Shown one piece after another: positions 35,974 to 44,734 of a stretch of 64,000 nucleotides of DNA. A model generated the notes under the pieces. The model saw only the letters and a list, made by a program, of their open reading frames with translations. It was not told the origin of the DNA and searched no databases. The position numbers were made by a program, and so were the translations under genes. Position 1 is the first letter of the stretch; each line of letters opens with the position of its first letter. Where the stretch lies: contig CATLHM010000014.1 in NCBI GenBank assembly GCA_949949005.1, forward strand, positions 1 through 64,000. The letters are read 5' to 3'. This DNA is from an uncultured Lachnospiraceae bacterium. GTDB lineage: Bacteria > Bacillota > Clostridia > Lachnospirales > Lachnospiraceae.

Positions 35974-36695
35974 GAGCGATCAGATTAAGCTTTTTCCAAA
36001 TGATAGCTGTTTTGCGTCGGGACATGATGCTGCTTGTATCCTGCCTTGCGCCAATTCTTGCAGGTTTTTTCTTTCGATTTGCCATCCCTTTATTAGAAAC
36101 TGCTTTGACAGACAGTTTTCATATAACGTCAATCATCTCACCCTGTTACGAGTTGATTGATCTACTATTTGCAATGCTCCCGTCCACTATGTTCTGCTTT
36201 GTCTCAGCAATGGTTTCTTTAGAAGAAAGGGATGAAAAGACAGTCAGCTATTTATTCATTACGCCTTTAGGAAAAACAGGCTATCTATTTGCACGGTTTG
36301 GTATTCCTGCTGTTATTGCATTTTTTGCAACTGCTATTCTGTTATCTGTCTTTAAGCTGACGGCTCTTTCTCCACTTACCATTTTATTACTGGCGGCAGG
36401 AGGAACTTTGCAGGGCATGATTGTCGCATTGCTTGTTTTAACGTTTTCGTCAAACAAGCTGGAGGGTATGGCAGTGGCAAAGTTATCTACGCTGACCATT
36501 TTAGGCGCCGTTACCCCGTTTTTCATTCAATCAGACACCCAATACGTAACATCTCCACTGCCCTCTTTTTGGATTGGAAAAGCAATTCTAGAAGATGTAC
36601 CACTTTATATGCTTCCCGCATTTGTTTTGTCTGCCATGTGGATTTACTTTTTGCTAAAACGATATTTGGGTAAAATCCAGGAAAAAATTAATTGA
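35970..36695 (+). CDS. ABC-2 type exporter permease, subunit 2
   Basis: A 241-residue integral membrane protein. The ATG at 35970 is chosen because it overlaps the upstream stop as ATGA and has GGGAGG 8 nt upstream; the longer in-frame reading from 35808 lies inside subunit 1. About six hydrophobic segments are visible (MMLLVSCLAPILAGFFFRFAI, FGIPAVIAFFATAILLSVF, LLLAAGGTLQGMIVALLVL, MLPAFVLSAMWIYFLL). It pairs with subunit 1 as an asymmetric channel. The gene ends 12 nt from the convergent deacetylase gene with no terminator in between. Confidence 0.85.
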   Translation: MRAIRLSFFQMIAVLRRDMMLLVSCLAPILAGFFFRFAIPLLETALTDSFHITSIISPCYELIDLLFAMLPSTMFCFVSAMVSLEERDEKTVSYLFITPLGKTGYLFARFGIPAVIAFFATAILLSVFKLTALSPLTILLLAAGGTLQGMIVALLVLTFSSNKLEGMAVAKLSTLTILGAVTPFFIQSDTQYVTSPLPSFWIGKAILEDVPLYMLPAFVLSAMWIYFLLKRYLGKIQEKIN

Positions 36696-36707
36696 GGCTT
36701 CATTCTC

Positions 36708-37757
36708 CTACCCCTTCACCAACTCCCCCAGCGTCCCAAAGGAATACCCCATCTCCTCCCACCTGGTCAAAAGCTCATCCATTATCTCCCCGTTTGTCTG
36801 GGAGGTGTTATGCAGCAGCACAATTGCCCCTGGATGAATACGCTTTGTCAGCTTGTCTAAAGCCTCCTCATGGCTGGGCTGATCGTCGGTGATCCAGTCC
36901 ACATGGGCCAGGCTCCAGAAGATTGTATAATAGCCAAGCTCCTGGGCCATCTCCAGATTCCTTGTATTGCACTTTCCCTGGGGCGGCCTGTAAAAAGGGG
37001 AAAGCTCCGTGCCGGTAATCTCCTGAAACAGATTCGCCACGTCATCTACTTCCTTCTGAAAGGAAGAAAGTTCGGAGATCGCCGACATATCCGGATGGTG
37101 GTAGGTATGATTCCCCACCGTGTGGCCCTCCTCCACCATGCGCTTTACCATATCCGGAGCCGTCTCCAGAAAATGTCCCACCACAAAGAAGGCTCCCGGC
37201 GCATTGTGCTTTTTCAGGGCGTCCAGAATAGGCGCCGTGTTTCCGTTTTCATAACCGCAGTCAAAGGTGAGATAGATCACCTTCTCGTCGCCGCCTCCCA
37301 CAAAATAAGCGTCGTACCACAGGAGGTCTTCGGCGGAAGCGTTTCCCCTGGGGGCAGCGCCCTCCTCGCCAAAGGAAAGCCCCCAATCCTCGGAAGCCAG
37401 CGTAAGGGACCACCCCTTTGGCCTGTCTTTTACCTGGGCAGGCAGCACCTTGCCGGGCTCCTCTTCCGATGCCGCGCTGTCGTCCTTTTCCCTGCCTACC
37501 CTATTGTCTTCCCTATCCCCGGATGCCTGATCGGCCAGCATCTCATCGGCCGGTGCGCCCTTCGTTGCCCCGCCATCCTCCGCAGCCTCTTCCTCCAAAG
37601 GAATTTTTTCGACTTTCACCTCCGGCACTTCTTCTGCCGCTTCCCTCGAATTTCCGCATCCGGTCAGACAGGTTCCATATCCGGCCAGGCAAATCGCTAA
37701 AAACAAGAAAGGCAATAATCGTTTTGTTCTTTTTATCGGTTCTTTTCCACGTTTCAT
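36708..37757 (-). CDS. Polysaccharide deacetylase lipoprotein, PdaA-like
   Basis: NodB-fold carbohydrate deacetylase of 349 residues, probably acting on peptidoglycan at the cell surface. A signal peptide with lipobox LTGC (Cys34) leads into an acidic linker (about 40-105). The catalytic domain shows YLTFDCGYENGNTAPILDAL (motif 1, with Asp-Cys-Gly-Tyr as in PdaA), GHTVGNHTYHHPDM (the metal histidines), YRPPQGKCN (motif 3) and AIVLLHN (motif 5). This pattern fits PdaA, which makes muramic-delta-lactam. Standalone gene; its leader carries a terminator-like hairpin that points the other way. Confidence 0.9.
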   Translation of the reverse strand: MKRGKEPIKRTKRLLPFLFLAICLAGYGTCLTGCGNSREAAEEVPEVKVEKIPLEEEAAEDGGATKGAPADEMLADQASGDREDNRVGREKDDSAASEEEPGKVLPAQVKDRPKGWSLTLASEDWGLSFGEEGAAPRGNASAEDLLWYDAYFVGGGDEKVIYLTFDCGYENGNTAPILDALKKHNAPGAFFVVGHFLETAPDMVKRMVEEGHTVGNHTYHHPDMSAISELSSFQKEVDDVANLFQEITGTELSPFYRPPQGKCNTRNLEMAQELGYYTIFWSLAHVDWITDDQPSHEEALDKLTKRIHPGAIVLLHNTSQTNGEIMDELLTRWEEMGYSFGTLGELVKG

Positions 37758-37784
37758 CCCATAATCCCCCGCGTCTTTTGTTAC

Positions 37785-37822
37785 GGCAGGAAAGAGCGCC
37801 CCCAGCTTTCCTGCCTTTTTTT
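37785..37822 (+). terminator. Intrinsic terminator on the plus strand, antisense to the deacetylase leader
   Basis: GGCAGGAAAG (37785-37794) pairs with CTTTCCTGCC (37806-37815), followed by TTTTTTT. No plus-strand gene ends nearby; the nearest upstream plus-strand unit is the ABC-2 exporter ending at 36695. On the minus strand the same hairpin sits in the deacetylase 5' leader without a T-run. Confidence 0.8.
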
Positions 37823-37847
37823 GTCGTTTTCTGTCGGTATGGATTCT

Positions 37848-37880
37848 ATTATAAAACAGGGTTGCATCAAAGTTGCATCA
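37848..37880 (-). promoter_or_regulatory. Deacetylase promoter with direct repeats
   Basis: Minus-strand TATAAT (37848-37853) has no good -35 box. Two copies of TGATGCAAC occur 11 nt apart (37861-37869 and 37872-37880) over the expected -35 region, the pattern of an activator-dependent promoter. The 37881-37955 stretch shows nothing further. Confidence 0.5.
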
Positions 37881-37955
37881 TGGTCTGAAAGTCTCCCGTT
37901 TTTACAAAATTTTATTTCGTCTTAGAGGAAACAAGTATATAATAACCGATAAATC

Positions 37956-40019
37956 CTACTCCATTTCAAACACGGGAATACTGTCAATGGGGGCCTGGGC
38001 GCAGATCACTCTCCCGCCCTCATAACTTTTGCCGTCCCGGAAATCCTTCCAGCTTCCCGCTGGCAGATAAACCTCCCTCTCCCGCTGTCCGGCATTTAAA
38101 ATCGGGGCAACCAGATACTTAGAGCCGAACATATACTGATCGGACAGATTCCAGCATCTTTCATCCTCCGGGAATTCATAAAACATGGTACGCATCAGAG
38201 GCGTACCGTTTTCACTTGCCTCCTTCATCAGCGTCTCGATATAGGGCTTTAAGGCAAGTCTTTTTTCCAGCCATGTCTTCATGATGGCAAAGGCGTCCTC
38301 CCCATAACTCCACAGCTCGTTGGGCTGCCCGGTATAAAGACTTCCGCCCCCATACTCCTTGTCGGAAAGCGGCGGTATGTTGTGAGGCCCCCGGTCGCCG
38401 TGCATCCGCAGAACCGGGCTGAACACCGCGAACTCGAACCACCGCAGAAGAAGCTCCTTAAACTCCACACTGGCTGCGTCCGTGGTCATAAAGCCGCCAA
38501 TATCCGTGGTCCACCAGGGAATCCCCGCAAGCCCCATATTCAGGCCAGCGCTGAGCTGATCCCTTAAAGATTCAAAGGTGCTGGGAACATCTCCGGACCA
38601 GATCAGCGCCCCATACTTCTGGCTTCCCACCCAGCCGCTCCGCACCAAATGAAGCATTTCCTCTTCTTTACCGTTTTCCCTGATCCCGTCATAAAAGGCC
38701 TGAGTGAACATTTTGGGATAAATATTGCTGACCTCCAGGGCACACCCCAGATCATAACGGTAGTTATCGAAATCATAAACCGCATAATCCGGCTCTGCGT
38801 TGTCCAGCCAGAACATATCGATGCCATAATCAAAATAATTCTTTTTACACTTTTCCCAGATAAATTCCCTGGCTTCTGGATTGGTCACATCAATTTCCAG
38901 ACAGTCCCCCTGAAAATCATAGGTCTGAGTGCTGCCCCGCTCCGTACGGATCAAAAGGCCCCGGTCAAAAAGCTCCTTGAAGTGAATGCTTTTCTTATCC
39001 ACAGAGGGCCATACGGACACCATCACTTTGGTTCCCATGGCATGGAGTTCCTGACACATAGCTTTGGGATCGGGCCAGTATTCGGGGTCAAACTGCCAGT
39101 CCCCCTGCCTGGTCCAGTGGAAAAAGTCGATCACAATCACATCCAGATGGATCCCCAGTTCCCGGTACTTCCTTGCCACCGAAAGCACTTCCTCCTGGGT
39201 GCGGTAGCGAAGCTTGCACTGCCAAAGCCCCAACAAATTTTCAGGCATCACAGGCGCACGACCTGTCACCGCCGTATAATTTTTGACAATGTCCTTGGGA
39301 GTATCGCCCACGGTGAGCCAATAGTCCATTTCCTTTGTGGCCTGCGCCTGCCACTGGGTATAGTTTTTCCCGAAGCTGGCGTGTCCTACGGCGGGATTGT
39401 TCCACAGAAAGCCATAGCCAAGGCTGGACACCGCAAAGGGGATGCTGATCTGGGAATTGCGCTGGGCAAGCTCCAACACACATCCCTTCAAGTCCAGATA
39501 AGGCTGCTGATACTGCCCCATCCCGTAAAATTTCTCTTTGTCGTTGCTCTCAAAGCGCACCGTAAGCCCGTAATCACCGCCTGTAATAGGTTTGTAATCC
39601 CGTCCCACAATCTTAAGGCAGCAGCTCTCTTTGCTTTCCGTGCCAAGATAATTCCGGTAATATTCACGCAAAAACAGCTTTCCGTCCCGGTAAAAAGAAA
39701 TAACACCCGCTCCGTTTACCCTGATTTTCAGTCTGCCGTTTTGGATGGTAGCGTAACTTTGCATCTGAAGCGCCCCCGGGTCAGTGTCGGCCTCGGCACT
39801 GTCTGTTCCGGCGCCTTTCTTCCCGTCGGGCCGGCTGATAAAAATTTCCGCTTTCCTCTGTTCTTCCGGCACATCCTCTGTCAGCGCCCAGTTTCTTCCC
39901 GTAAACTCCCGATAACGCGACGCCCTTACCCGGAGAGAATCCGCGCCCCAAGCCTCAATCCTGAGCCTTTCTCCCTGGTGGGATACCAATAACACATGAT
40001 TTTTTTCTTCAAACCTCAT
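37956..40019 (-). CDS. Glycoside hydrolase family 31 protein (copy 1)
   Basis: Retaining alpha-glycosidase of GH31 (alpha-glucosidase or alpha-xylosidase class), 687 residues, with no signal peptide, so it probably acts on imported oligosaccharides. The N-terminal beta-domain includes FYGMGQYQQPYLDLKGCVLE. The catalytic barrel has the nucleophile Asp in FWLDNAEPDY (about residue 406) and the acid/base Asp in WSGDV (about 477), then WWTTDIGGF and RMHGDRGPH. The ATG at 40019 is chosen because GAGG lies 8 nt upstream; an in-frame GTG at 40043 has poor spacing. It follows a paralogous GH31 gene by 87 nt. Exact specificity cannot be read from sequence. Confidence 0.9.
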   Translation of the reverse strand: MRFEEKNHVLLVSHQGERLRIEAWGADSLRVRASRYREFTGRNWALTEDVPEEQRKAEIFISRPDGKKGAGTDSAEADTDPGALQMQSYATIQNGRLKIRVNGAGVISFYRDGKLFLREYYRNYLGTESKESCCLKIVGRDYKPITGGDYGLTVRFESNDKEKFYGMGQYQQPYLDLKGCVLELAQRNSQISIPFAVSSLGYGFLWNNPAVGHASFGKNYTQWQAQATKEMDYWLTVGDTPKDIVKNYTAVTGRAPVMPENLLGLWQCKLRYRTQEEVLSVARKYRELGIHLDVIVIDFFHWTRQGDWQFDPEYWPDPKAMCQELHAMGTKVMVSVWPSVDKKSIHFKELFDRGLLIRTERGSTQTYDFQGDCLEIDVTNPEAREFIWEKCKKNYFDYGIDMFWLDNAEPDYAVYDFDNYRYDLGCALEVSNIYPKMFTQAFYDGIRENGKEEEMLHLVRSGWVGSQKYGALIWSGDVPSTFESLRDQLSAGLNMGLAGIPWWTTDIGGFMTTDAASVEFKELLLRWFEFAVFSPVLRMHGDRGPHNIPPLSDKEYGGGSLYTGQPNELWSYGEDAFAIMKTWLEKRLALKPYIETLMKEASENGTPLMRTMFYEFPEDERCWNLSDQYMFGSKYLVAPILNAGQREREVYLPAGSWKDFRDGKSYEGGRVICAQAPIDSIPVFEME

Positions 40020-40057
40020 ATCCTTAACCTCTTTTCCTCTCACTCCTGTGTATAGCG

Positions 40058-40099
40058 GCCTGTTACGGGACCAGTCCTTTGTATAGGCCCGTAACAGGC
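40058..40099. other. 12-bp hairpin between the two GH31 genes
   Basis: GCCTGTTACGGG (40058-40069) and CCCGTAACAGGC (40088-40099) are perfect complements around an 18-nt loop, placed between the upstream GH31 stop and the downstream SD. No T-run follows, so it probably tunes expression of the second gene or marks an mRNA processing site. Confidence 0.6.
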
Positions 40100-40106
40100 T
40101 ATGGGA

Positions 40107-42113
40107 TTATATCATCCCGGCCAGCTCTTTTAAGCTGTCGTTTTTGAGAAACACCGGGATCACTTCCAGGGGAGCCTTTACCCTGATGGTCTGCCCGCCC
40201 TCATATACGGTTTTGTCATGGGCGTCCGTCCACTTTGCCCCTTCCGGAAGATAAACCTCCCGCTCATAGCTGTCCTGGTACAAAACAGGGGCAACCAAGA
40301 TCTCACTGCCGTACATATACTGCTCTTTCATATCCCAGCAGCAGGACTGCTCAGGGAATTCATAGAACATGGGCCGCATCACAGGACGCCCCAGAGTATG
40401 CGCTTCCTCCATAAGCCTTCTGGTGTAGGGACGCATGGCTTCCCGGAAACGGATATACTTCACCAGTGTGTCCGTATTTTCCTCCCCATAGCTCCATACC
40501 TCATTGTCGGCTCCGGTGGGATTCATCACTTCCCCGGCTTTGTTTACAATGGGAGTAGAGGGCACCCTGTCTCCGTGCAGACGCATCACAGGGCAAAAGG
40601 CGCCCCACTCAAACCAGCGAATAAAGAGTTGGCGGAAGGCTTCCTCTTTTGGATTTCCGCCGGTAAAGCCTCCGATGTCCGTAGTCCACCAGGGAATCCC
40701 TGCAATTCCCATATTCAGCCCCGCACACACCTGCCTGCGCAGAGTTTCCCAATTGGAATGGATGTCTCCGCTCCAAACAAGGGCCCCATAACGCTGGCTC
40801 CCTGCCCAGGCGCACCGGAGCAGGTTTACAATCTTCTCCTGTCCCTGAGCCTGCATTCCCTCATAAAAGGTGCGGGCATAGGCCTGGGGATAAATATTCC
40901 CCACCTGGGCCACGGAGCCCTGATAATAACGATAGTTATCAAAATCGTACCCGGTGTATTCCGGCTCCGCCTCGTCCAGCCAGAAGATTTTGATCCCCTT
41001 ATCATAATAGTTCTTCTTACATTTTCCCCATACATAAGCTCTGGAGCGGGGATTGGTGGCGTCATAGAAAGTGCTGTTCCCGTTATAGAGCATGGCAATG
41101 TCCACGCCCTTATCCGCTTTGACTAAAAGCCCCTGCTGTTTCATCTCCTGGTAGTTTTCGCTCCTCACATCCACCTGGGGCCACACCGACACCATCAGCT
41201 CGATCCCCATTTCCGTAAGCTCCCGCACCATGGCATCCGGATCCGGGAAAAATTCCTCGTCGAAGCGGTAATCCCCCATCCTTGGCCAGTGGAAGAAATC
41301 GCAGACAATCACGTCAATGGGAATATTTCTCCTTTTATACTCCCTTGCCACGGAAAGAAGCTGTTCCTGATTCCAGTAACGCAGCTTGCATTGCCAGAAG
41401 CCCATGCCATACTCCGGCATCATGGGGGCTTTGCCGGTTGCGTCGGCATAGGAACCCTCGATCTCATCCGGCGTATCTCCCGCCGTGATCCAATAATCCA
41501 TCTGCTTCGTGCTCTCCGCATACCACTCCGTGGTATTGCCCCCGAAACTCACCCGCCCTATGGCAGGATTATGCCACAAAAACCCGTATCCCAGACTGGA
41601 AAGCACAAAGGGTACGCTTGCCTGGGAATTTCTGTGGGCCAGCTCCAGATTGCAGTTCTTCACATTCAGCAGATCCTGCTGGTACTGCCCCATTCCATAA
41701 AGCTTTTCGGAAGGGTCGGAGGCAAAGGTTACCGTCAGCCTGAAATCCCCGCCGATGATAGGCTTAAAAAAGCGGTTCTTTTTGTTCAGCGCACCGCCGC
41801 TGCCTGCTTCTTTCAGGAGCAGCTCTCCCTTCTGGTTGTAAAAGGCAACATCGCACTCATGATTCCATGGATTCACCGTAAGAACCGCCGTAATCTTACC
41901 GTTTTCGATCCTTGCAGAATATTCCTCCACACCGATCTTTACTTCCTTCTGCGTTGTCCCATCCACAGGAAGCAACGCAAAGTCCGTATCCTCCACCTCG
42001 CCCAAAACAACGGCGCGCACCCGCAGGCTGTTCTCTCCCCAGGGCTCAATGCGAAGCGCCTCTCCGTCCCATCGATATACAAGGGCGTTTCCCTCTTGTT
42101 TCATTGTGTTCAT
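40107..42113 (-). CDS. Glycoside hydrolase family 31 protein (copy 2)
   Basis: GH31 retaining alpha-glycosidase of 668 residues, no signal peptide. Core motifs parallel copy 1: LYGMGQYQQDLLNVKNCNLE, the nucleophile Asp in FWLDEAEPEY, acid/base Asp in WSGDIH, WWTTDIGGF and RLHGDRVP. Differences from copy 1 near the active site (DEAEPEY versus DNAEPDY, and a different stretch after HGDR) suggest related but distinct substrates. GGAGG lies 5 nt before the ATG at 42113. It is the first gene of the pair, divergent from an AraC regulator that probably controls both. Confidence 0.9.
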   Translation of the reverse strand: MNTMKQEGNALVYRWDGEALRIEPWGENSLRVRAVVLGEVEDTDFALLPVDGTTQKEVKIGVEEYSARIENGKITAVLTVNPWNHECDVAFYNQKGELLLKEAGSGGALNKKNRFFKPIIGGDFRLTVTFASDPSEKLYGMGQYQQDLLNVKNCNLELAHRNSQASVPFVLSSLGYGFLWHNPAIGRVSFGGNTTEWYAESTKQMDYWITAGDTPDEIEGSYADATGKAPMMPEYGMGFWQCKLRYWNQEQLLSVAREYKRRNIPIDVIVCDFFHWPRMGDYRFDEEFFPDPDAMVRELTEMGIELMVSVWPQVDVRSENYQEMKQQGLLVKADKGVDIAMLYNGNSTFYDATNPRSRAYVWGKCKKNYYDKGIKIFWLDEAEPEYTGYDFDNYRYYQGSVAQVGNIYPQAYARTFYEGMQAQGQEKIVNLLRCAWAGSQRYGALVWSGDIHSNWETLRRQVCAGLNMGIAGIPWWTTDIGGFTGGNPKEEAFRQLFIRWFEWGAFCPVMRLHGDRVPSTPIVNKAGEVMNPTGADNEVWSYGEENTDTLVKYIRFREAMRPYTRRLMEEAHTLGRPVMRPMFYEFPEQSCCWDMKEQYMYGSEILVAPVLYQDSYEREVYLPEGAKWTDAHDKTVYEGGQTIRVKAPLEVIPVFLKNDSLKELAGMI

Positions 42114-42176
42114 TCTTGCCTCCGTTCCGCCGCCTGCCGACGGCTTTTTTTACAAAATGTTTTTTCAGATTTGTGG

Positions 42177-42204
42177 TTGTATCGAATCTCCGATTTGCTA
42201 TAAT
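42177..42204 (+). promoter_or_regulatory. Possible promoter for the AraC-type regulator
   Basis: TTGTAT (42177-42182), 16-nt spacer, TATAAT (42199-42204) on the plus strand. The GH31 promoter on the minus strand must lie in the same 42114-42299 gap but only a weak TATAGC-like box was seen, as would fit an activator-dependent promoter. Confidence 0.5.
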
Positions 42205-42299
42205 AAAAATATAATGACTAAAAAAGGGATTTTCTTTAACTGAATTGATAATTATTAACACGATTTTGATGTTATTGGCTGAGAACGCCGGGAGGAACT

Positions 42300-43217
42300 A
42301 TGGCGGACAAATTTCTGCAAAATTATGACCTTTTGAAAGAGCTGATGCCCCACGGAAATATGATGTTTCCCCTTACCGTCCATGAGGTAGAGACCGATGT
42401 TCGTTCTGCGGAGCGGGTAGGCTGCCACTGGCACGATGAATTTGAAATTCTGGCGGTAACCTCCGGCGCAGCGCAGATTCGTGTAGGTGAAAAAAGCTAT
42501 GATGCGGAAAAGGGCGATATTGCCTTTGTTCCCGCAGACCACCTCCATATGGTGATTGCCCGGGAAGGCTCACCCTTTTCCTTTCTCGCAGTGGTTTTTC
42601 ACCCCTCCTTTTTAAGCAGTTATTCCAACGACACCATCCAACAGCAATATCTGGACGGCGTATTGACCGGCAAAACCCTGTTTCCGGAGCTCCTTTCCTC
42701 AAAATCTCCCGCCGCCCGGCAGGTATTTGGACTGCTTGAGGAAATCAGCCGGGCTTTTTCCCATAGGGAGCCCGGTTTTGAACTGCTGGTCAAAGCCAGG
42801 CTTTTTGAAATCTGGTATCTTCTTTTTACCCATGCAGCACAAAAAGAGGATCGCACGGCCAAAAGCGATGACTACCGTACCATCCTCACAAAATCCATCA
42901 TTGAATATATCAAAGAACACTATGAAACGGGGCTTTGCCTGTCGGAGCTGTCCCAAAGGTTCAATATCAGCGAAGGACATTTATGCCGATTTTTTAAATC
43001 CATGACCAAAATGTCCATCCTAGAGTACACCAATGCCTACCGCGTAAGCGTAAGCGCCAGCCTGCTTCGAGAAACCTCATTAGGTATCGGAACCGTGGCA
43101 GGCATGACCGGGTTTAATAACATTAGTTATTTCAACAAAATATTCCGCCGGTTCATGCATATGACGCCCTCTCAGTACAGACATTTATCCCTGCCTGAGG
43201 ACACGCTTTTACAGTAA
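42300..43217 (+). CDS. AraC-family regulator with N-terminal cupin domain
   Basis: A 305-residue regulator. The N-terminal cupin sugar-sensing half shows WHDEFEILAVTSGAAQIRVG and GDIAFVPADHLH. The C-terminal double helix-turn-helix shows LCLSELSQRFNISEGHLCRF and GIGTVAGMTGFNNISYFNKI followed by FRRFMHMTPSQYRH. GGGAGG lies before the ATG. It is divergent from the two GH31 genes, so a role as their sugar-responsive activator is likely by position. Inducer unknown. Confidence 0.92.
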   Translation: MADKFLQNYDLLKELMPHGNMMFPLTVHEVETDVRSAERVGCHWHDEFEILAVTSGAAQIRVGEKSYDAEKGDIAFVPADHLHMVIAREGSPFSFLAVVFHPSFLSSYSNDTIQQQYLDGVLTGKTLFPELLSSKSPAARQVFGLLEEISRAFSHREPGFELLVKARLFEIWYLLFTHAAQKEDRTAKSDDYRTILTKSIIEYIKEHYETGLCLSELSQRFNISEGHLCRFFKSMTKMSILEYTNAYRVSVSASLLRETSLGIGTVAGMTGFNNISYFNKIFRRFMHMTPSQYRHLSLPEDTLLQ

Positions 43218-43246
43218 GCAAAATCATTTGCAGCAGGCAATGCCTG

Positions 43247-44647
43247 TCAAACCGCTTTATTTTTCCAGCTTCCTTTTTTGTAAAAGAAGAAAGTGATGAC
43301 CGCGCCCATGAGCCAGGAAACCAGAAGGGAAATGAACACACTCTCCTGTCTGCCCCCCGGGAACTGCTCTGACCTGGTAAGAAACGCAAGGCCATAGGCA
43401 ACCGGCACACGGATCAGTATGGTGGTTGCAATGGAGATCCACATAGGTGTCACCGTATCTCCCGCGCCGCGCATGACGCCGGAAAGTCCCTGGGTAACTG
43501 CCATGGCAATATAGCCCACCGCAAGAATGCCCATCATCTCACGGCTTAAATCCACCAGCTCCGGCGTCTTTGTAAAGATTCCCATCAGCGCCTTTCCAAA
43601 AATCAGAATCAGGGAGGTGAGTACAATGGACACGCCCATGGCAATAGCGGTACCCTGCCTGGCTCCCTTTTCCACTCTGTCATATCGTTTGGCCCCCACG
43701 TTCTGTCCGGCATAGGTGGTAAGAGCCGTACCAAAGGAAAAGTTGGGCATCATGGCAAAACCGTCCACACGCATGACAATGACGTTAGCGGCGATAAACA
43801 TCTCCCCGAAACTGTTGGTCAGGGACTGCACCACGATCATTGCCATAGAGAATATGGCCTGGGTAACACCAGAAGGAAGCCCAAGCTGTACAATCTTGGA
43901 GGTATGTTTGCGCTTTAATTTAAGGTAGCAAAGTTTTAAATCAAAATGCTCTGTCATGCGCATCAGCCGAAGCAGGCACAAAAGGGCGGAAATCGCCTGC
44001 GCGATCACGGTAGCCAGGGCAACGCCGTTGACCCCCATTCCCAGCTTCGCCACAAACAGAAGATCCAGCACAATGTTGACCACGGTTGACACTAAAAGGT
44101 ACAACAGAGCGGACATGGAATCTCCCAGCCCCCGCAGAATACCGCTTAAAATATTGTAAAACGCAAGCCCTGCAGAGCCCACAAACAAAATAATCAGGTA
44201 GGACTGGCACCAGTCAATGATAGACTCCGGCGTGTCCAAAAGCTCCAAAAGCGGCCTTGCCACCAGGGACGCCACCACCATCACAAACAGGGAGGCGATC
44301 AGCGTTAAGGTGATACAATTGCCAATGGTAAGGGAAAGCTCCTCCCTTTCCCTGGCGCCGTAATACTGGGACACCATGATGCCGGCCCCCACACTGATCC
44401 CCACAAACAAAACGATCAGCAGGTTTAAGATCGGGCCCGCGCTGCCTACTGCCGCAAGCGCATTATCCCCCACATAATTTCCCACTACCACACTATCCAC
44501 CGTATTATAAAGCTGCTGGGCAATATTTCCTACCAGCATTGGGAGCGTAAACAATACGATTTTCTTCCACGGGGAACCCTCTGTCATGTCCACCGGCGCA
44601 AAAAGTCTCTTCACCAATTCCATAGCGTCACGTATCCTTTCTTCCAT
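43247..44647 (-). CDS. MATE-family efflux transporter
   Basis: Na+ or H+ driven multidrug/metabolite exporter of 466 residues with about 12 membrane helices. Family segments include TEGSPWKKIVLFTLPMLVGN, QQLYNTVDSVVVGNYVG, GLGDSMSALLYL and the second-half repeat (NVIVMRVDGFAMMPNFSFGTA, TYAGQNVGA). The start is uncertain: ATG at 44647 has no clear SD, ATG at 44623 has AAAGGA 12 nt upstream, and MTEGSP at 44587 matches many homologues. It is the last gene of the leftward 48-43 kb run and is separated from the kinase gene by a hairpin. Confidence 0.93.
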   Translation of the reverse strand: MEERIRDAMELVKRLFAPVDMTEGSPWKKIVLFTLPMLVGNIAQQLYNTVDSVVVGNYVGDNALAAVGSAGPILNLLIVLFVGISVGAGIMVSQYYGAREREELSLTIGNCITLTLIASLFVMVVASLVARPLLELLDTPESIIDWCQSYLIILFVGSAGLAFYNILSGILRGLGDSMSALLYLLVSTVVNIVLDLLFVAKLGMGVNGVALATVIAQAISALLCLLRLMRMTEHFDLKLCYLKLKRKHTSKIVQLGLPSGVTQAIFSMAMIVVQSLTNSFGEMFIAANVIVMRVDGFAMMPNFSFGTALTTYAGQNVGAKRYDRVEKGARQGTAIAMGVSIVLTSLILIFGKALMGIFTKTPELVDLSREMMGILAVGYIAMAVTQGLSGVMRGAGDTVTPMWISIATTILIRVPVAYGLAFLTRSEQFPGGRQESVFISLLVSWLMGAVITFFFYKKGSWKNKAV

Positions 44648-44665
44648 ATGTATCAGAGTTTAAAC

Positions 44666-44692
44666 AGGACAGCGCAAATGACGCGCTGTCCT
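44666..44692 (-). terminator. Hairpin after the histidine kinase gene
   Basis: AGGACAGCGC (44666-44675) and GCGCTGTCCT (44683-44692) form a perfect 10-bp stem with a 7-nt loop. The minus strand continues GTTTAAA, a short T-run, so it is a moderate terminator between the kinase and the MATE gene. Confidence 0.6.
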
Positions 44693-44734
44693 CACAAATA
44701 TCATTATACAACAAGTATTTTTGTTTGTCACCCC

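Noticed and set aside
38649-39992. Long plus-strand open frame (447 codons) opposite the first GH31 gene
   Set aside because: It is the complement of a clear GH31 catalytic domain, has no good SD and encodes no recognisable domain. Biased codon use leaves the opposite frame open.
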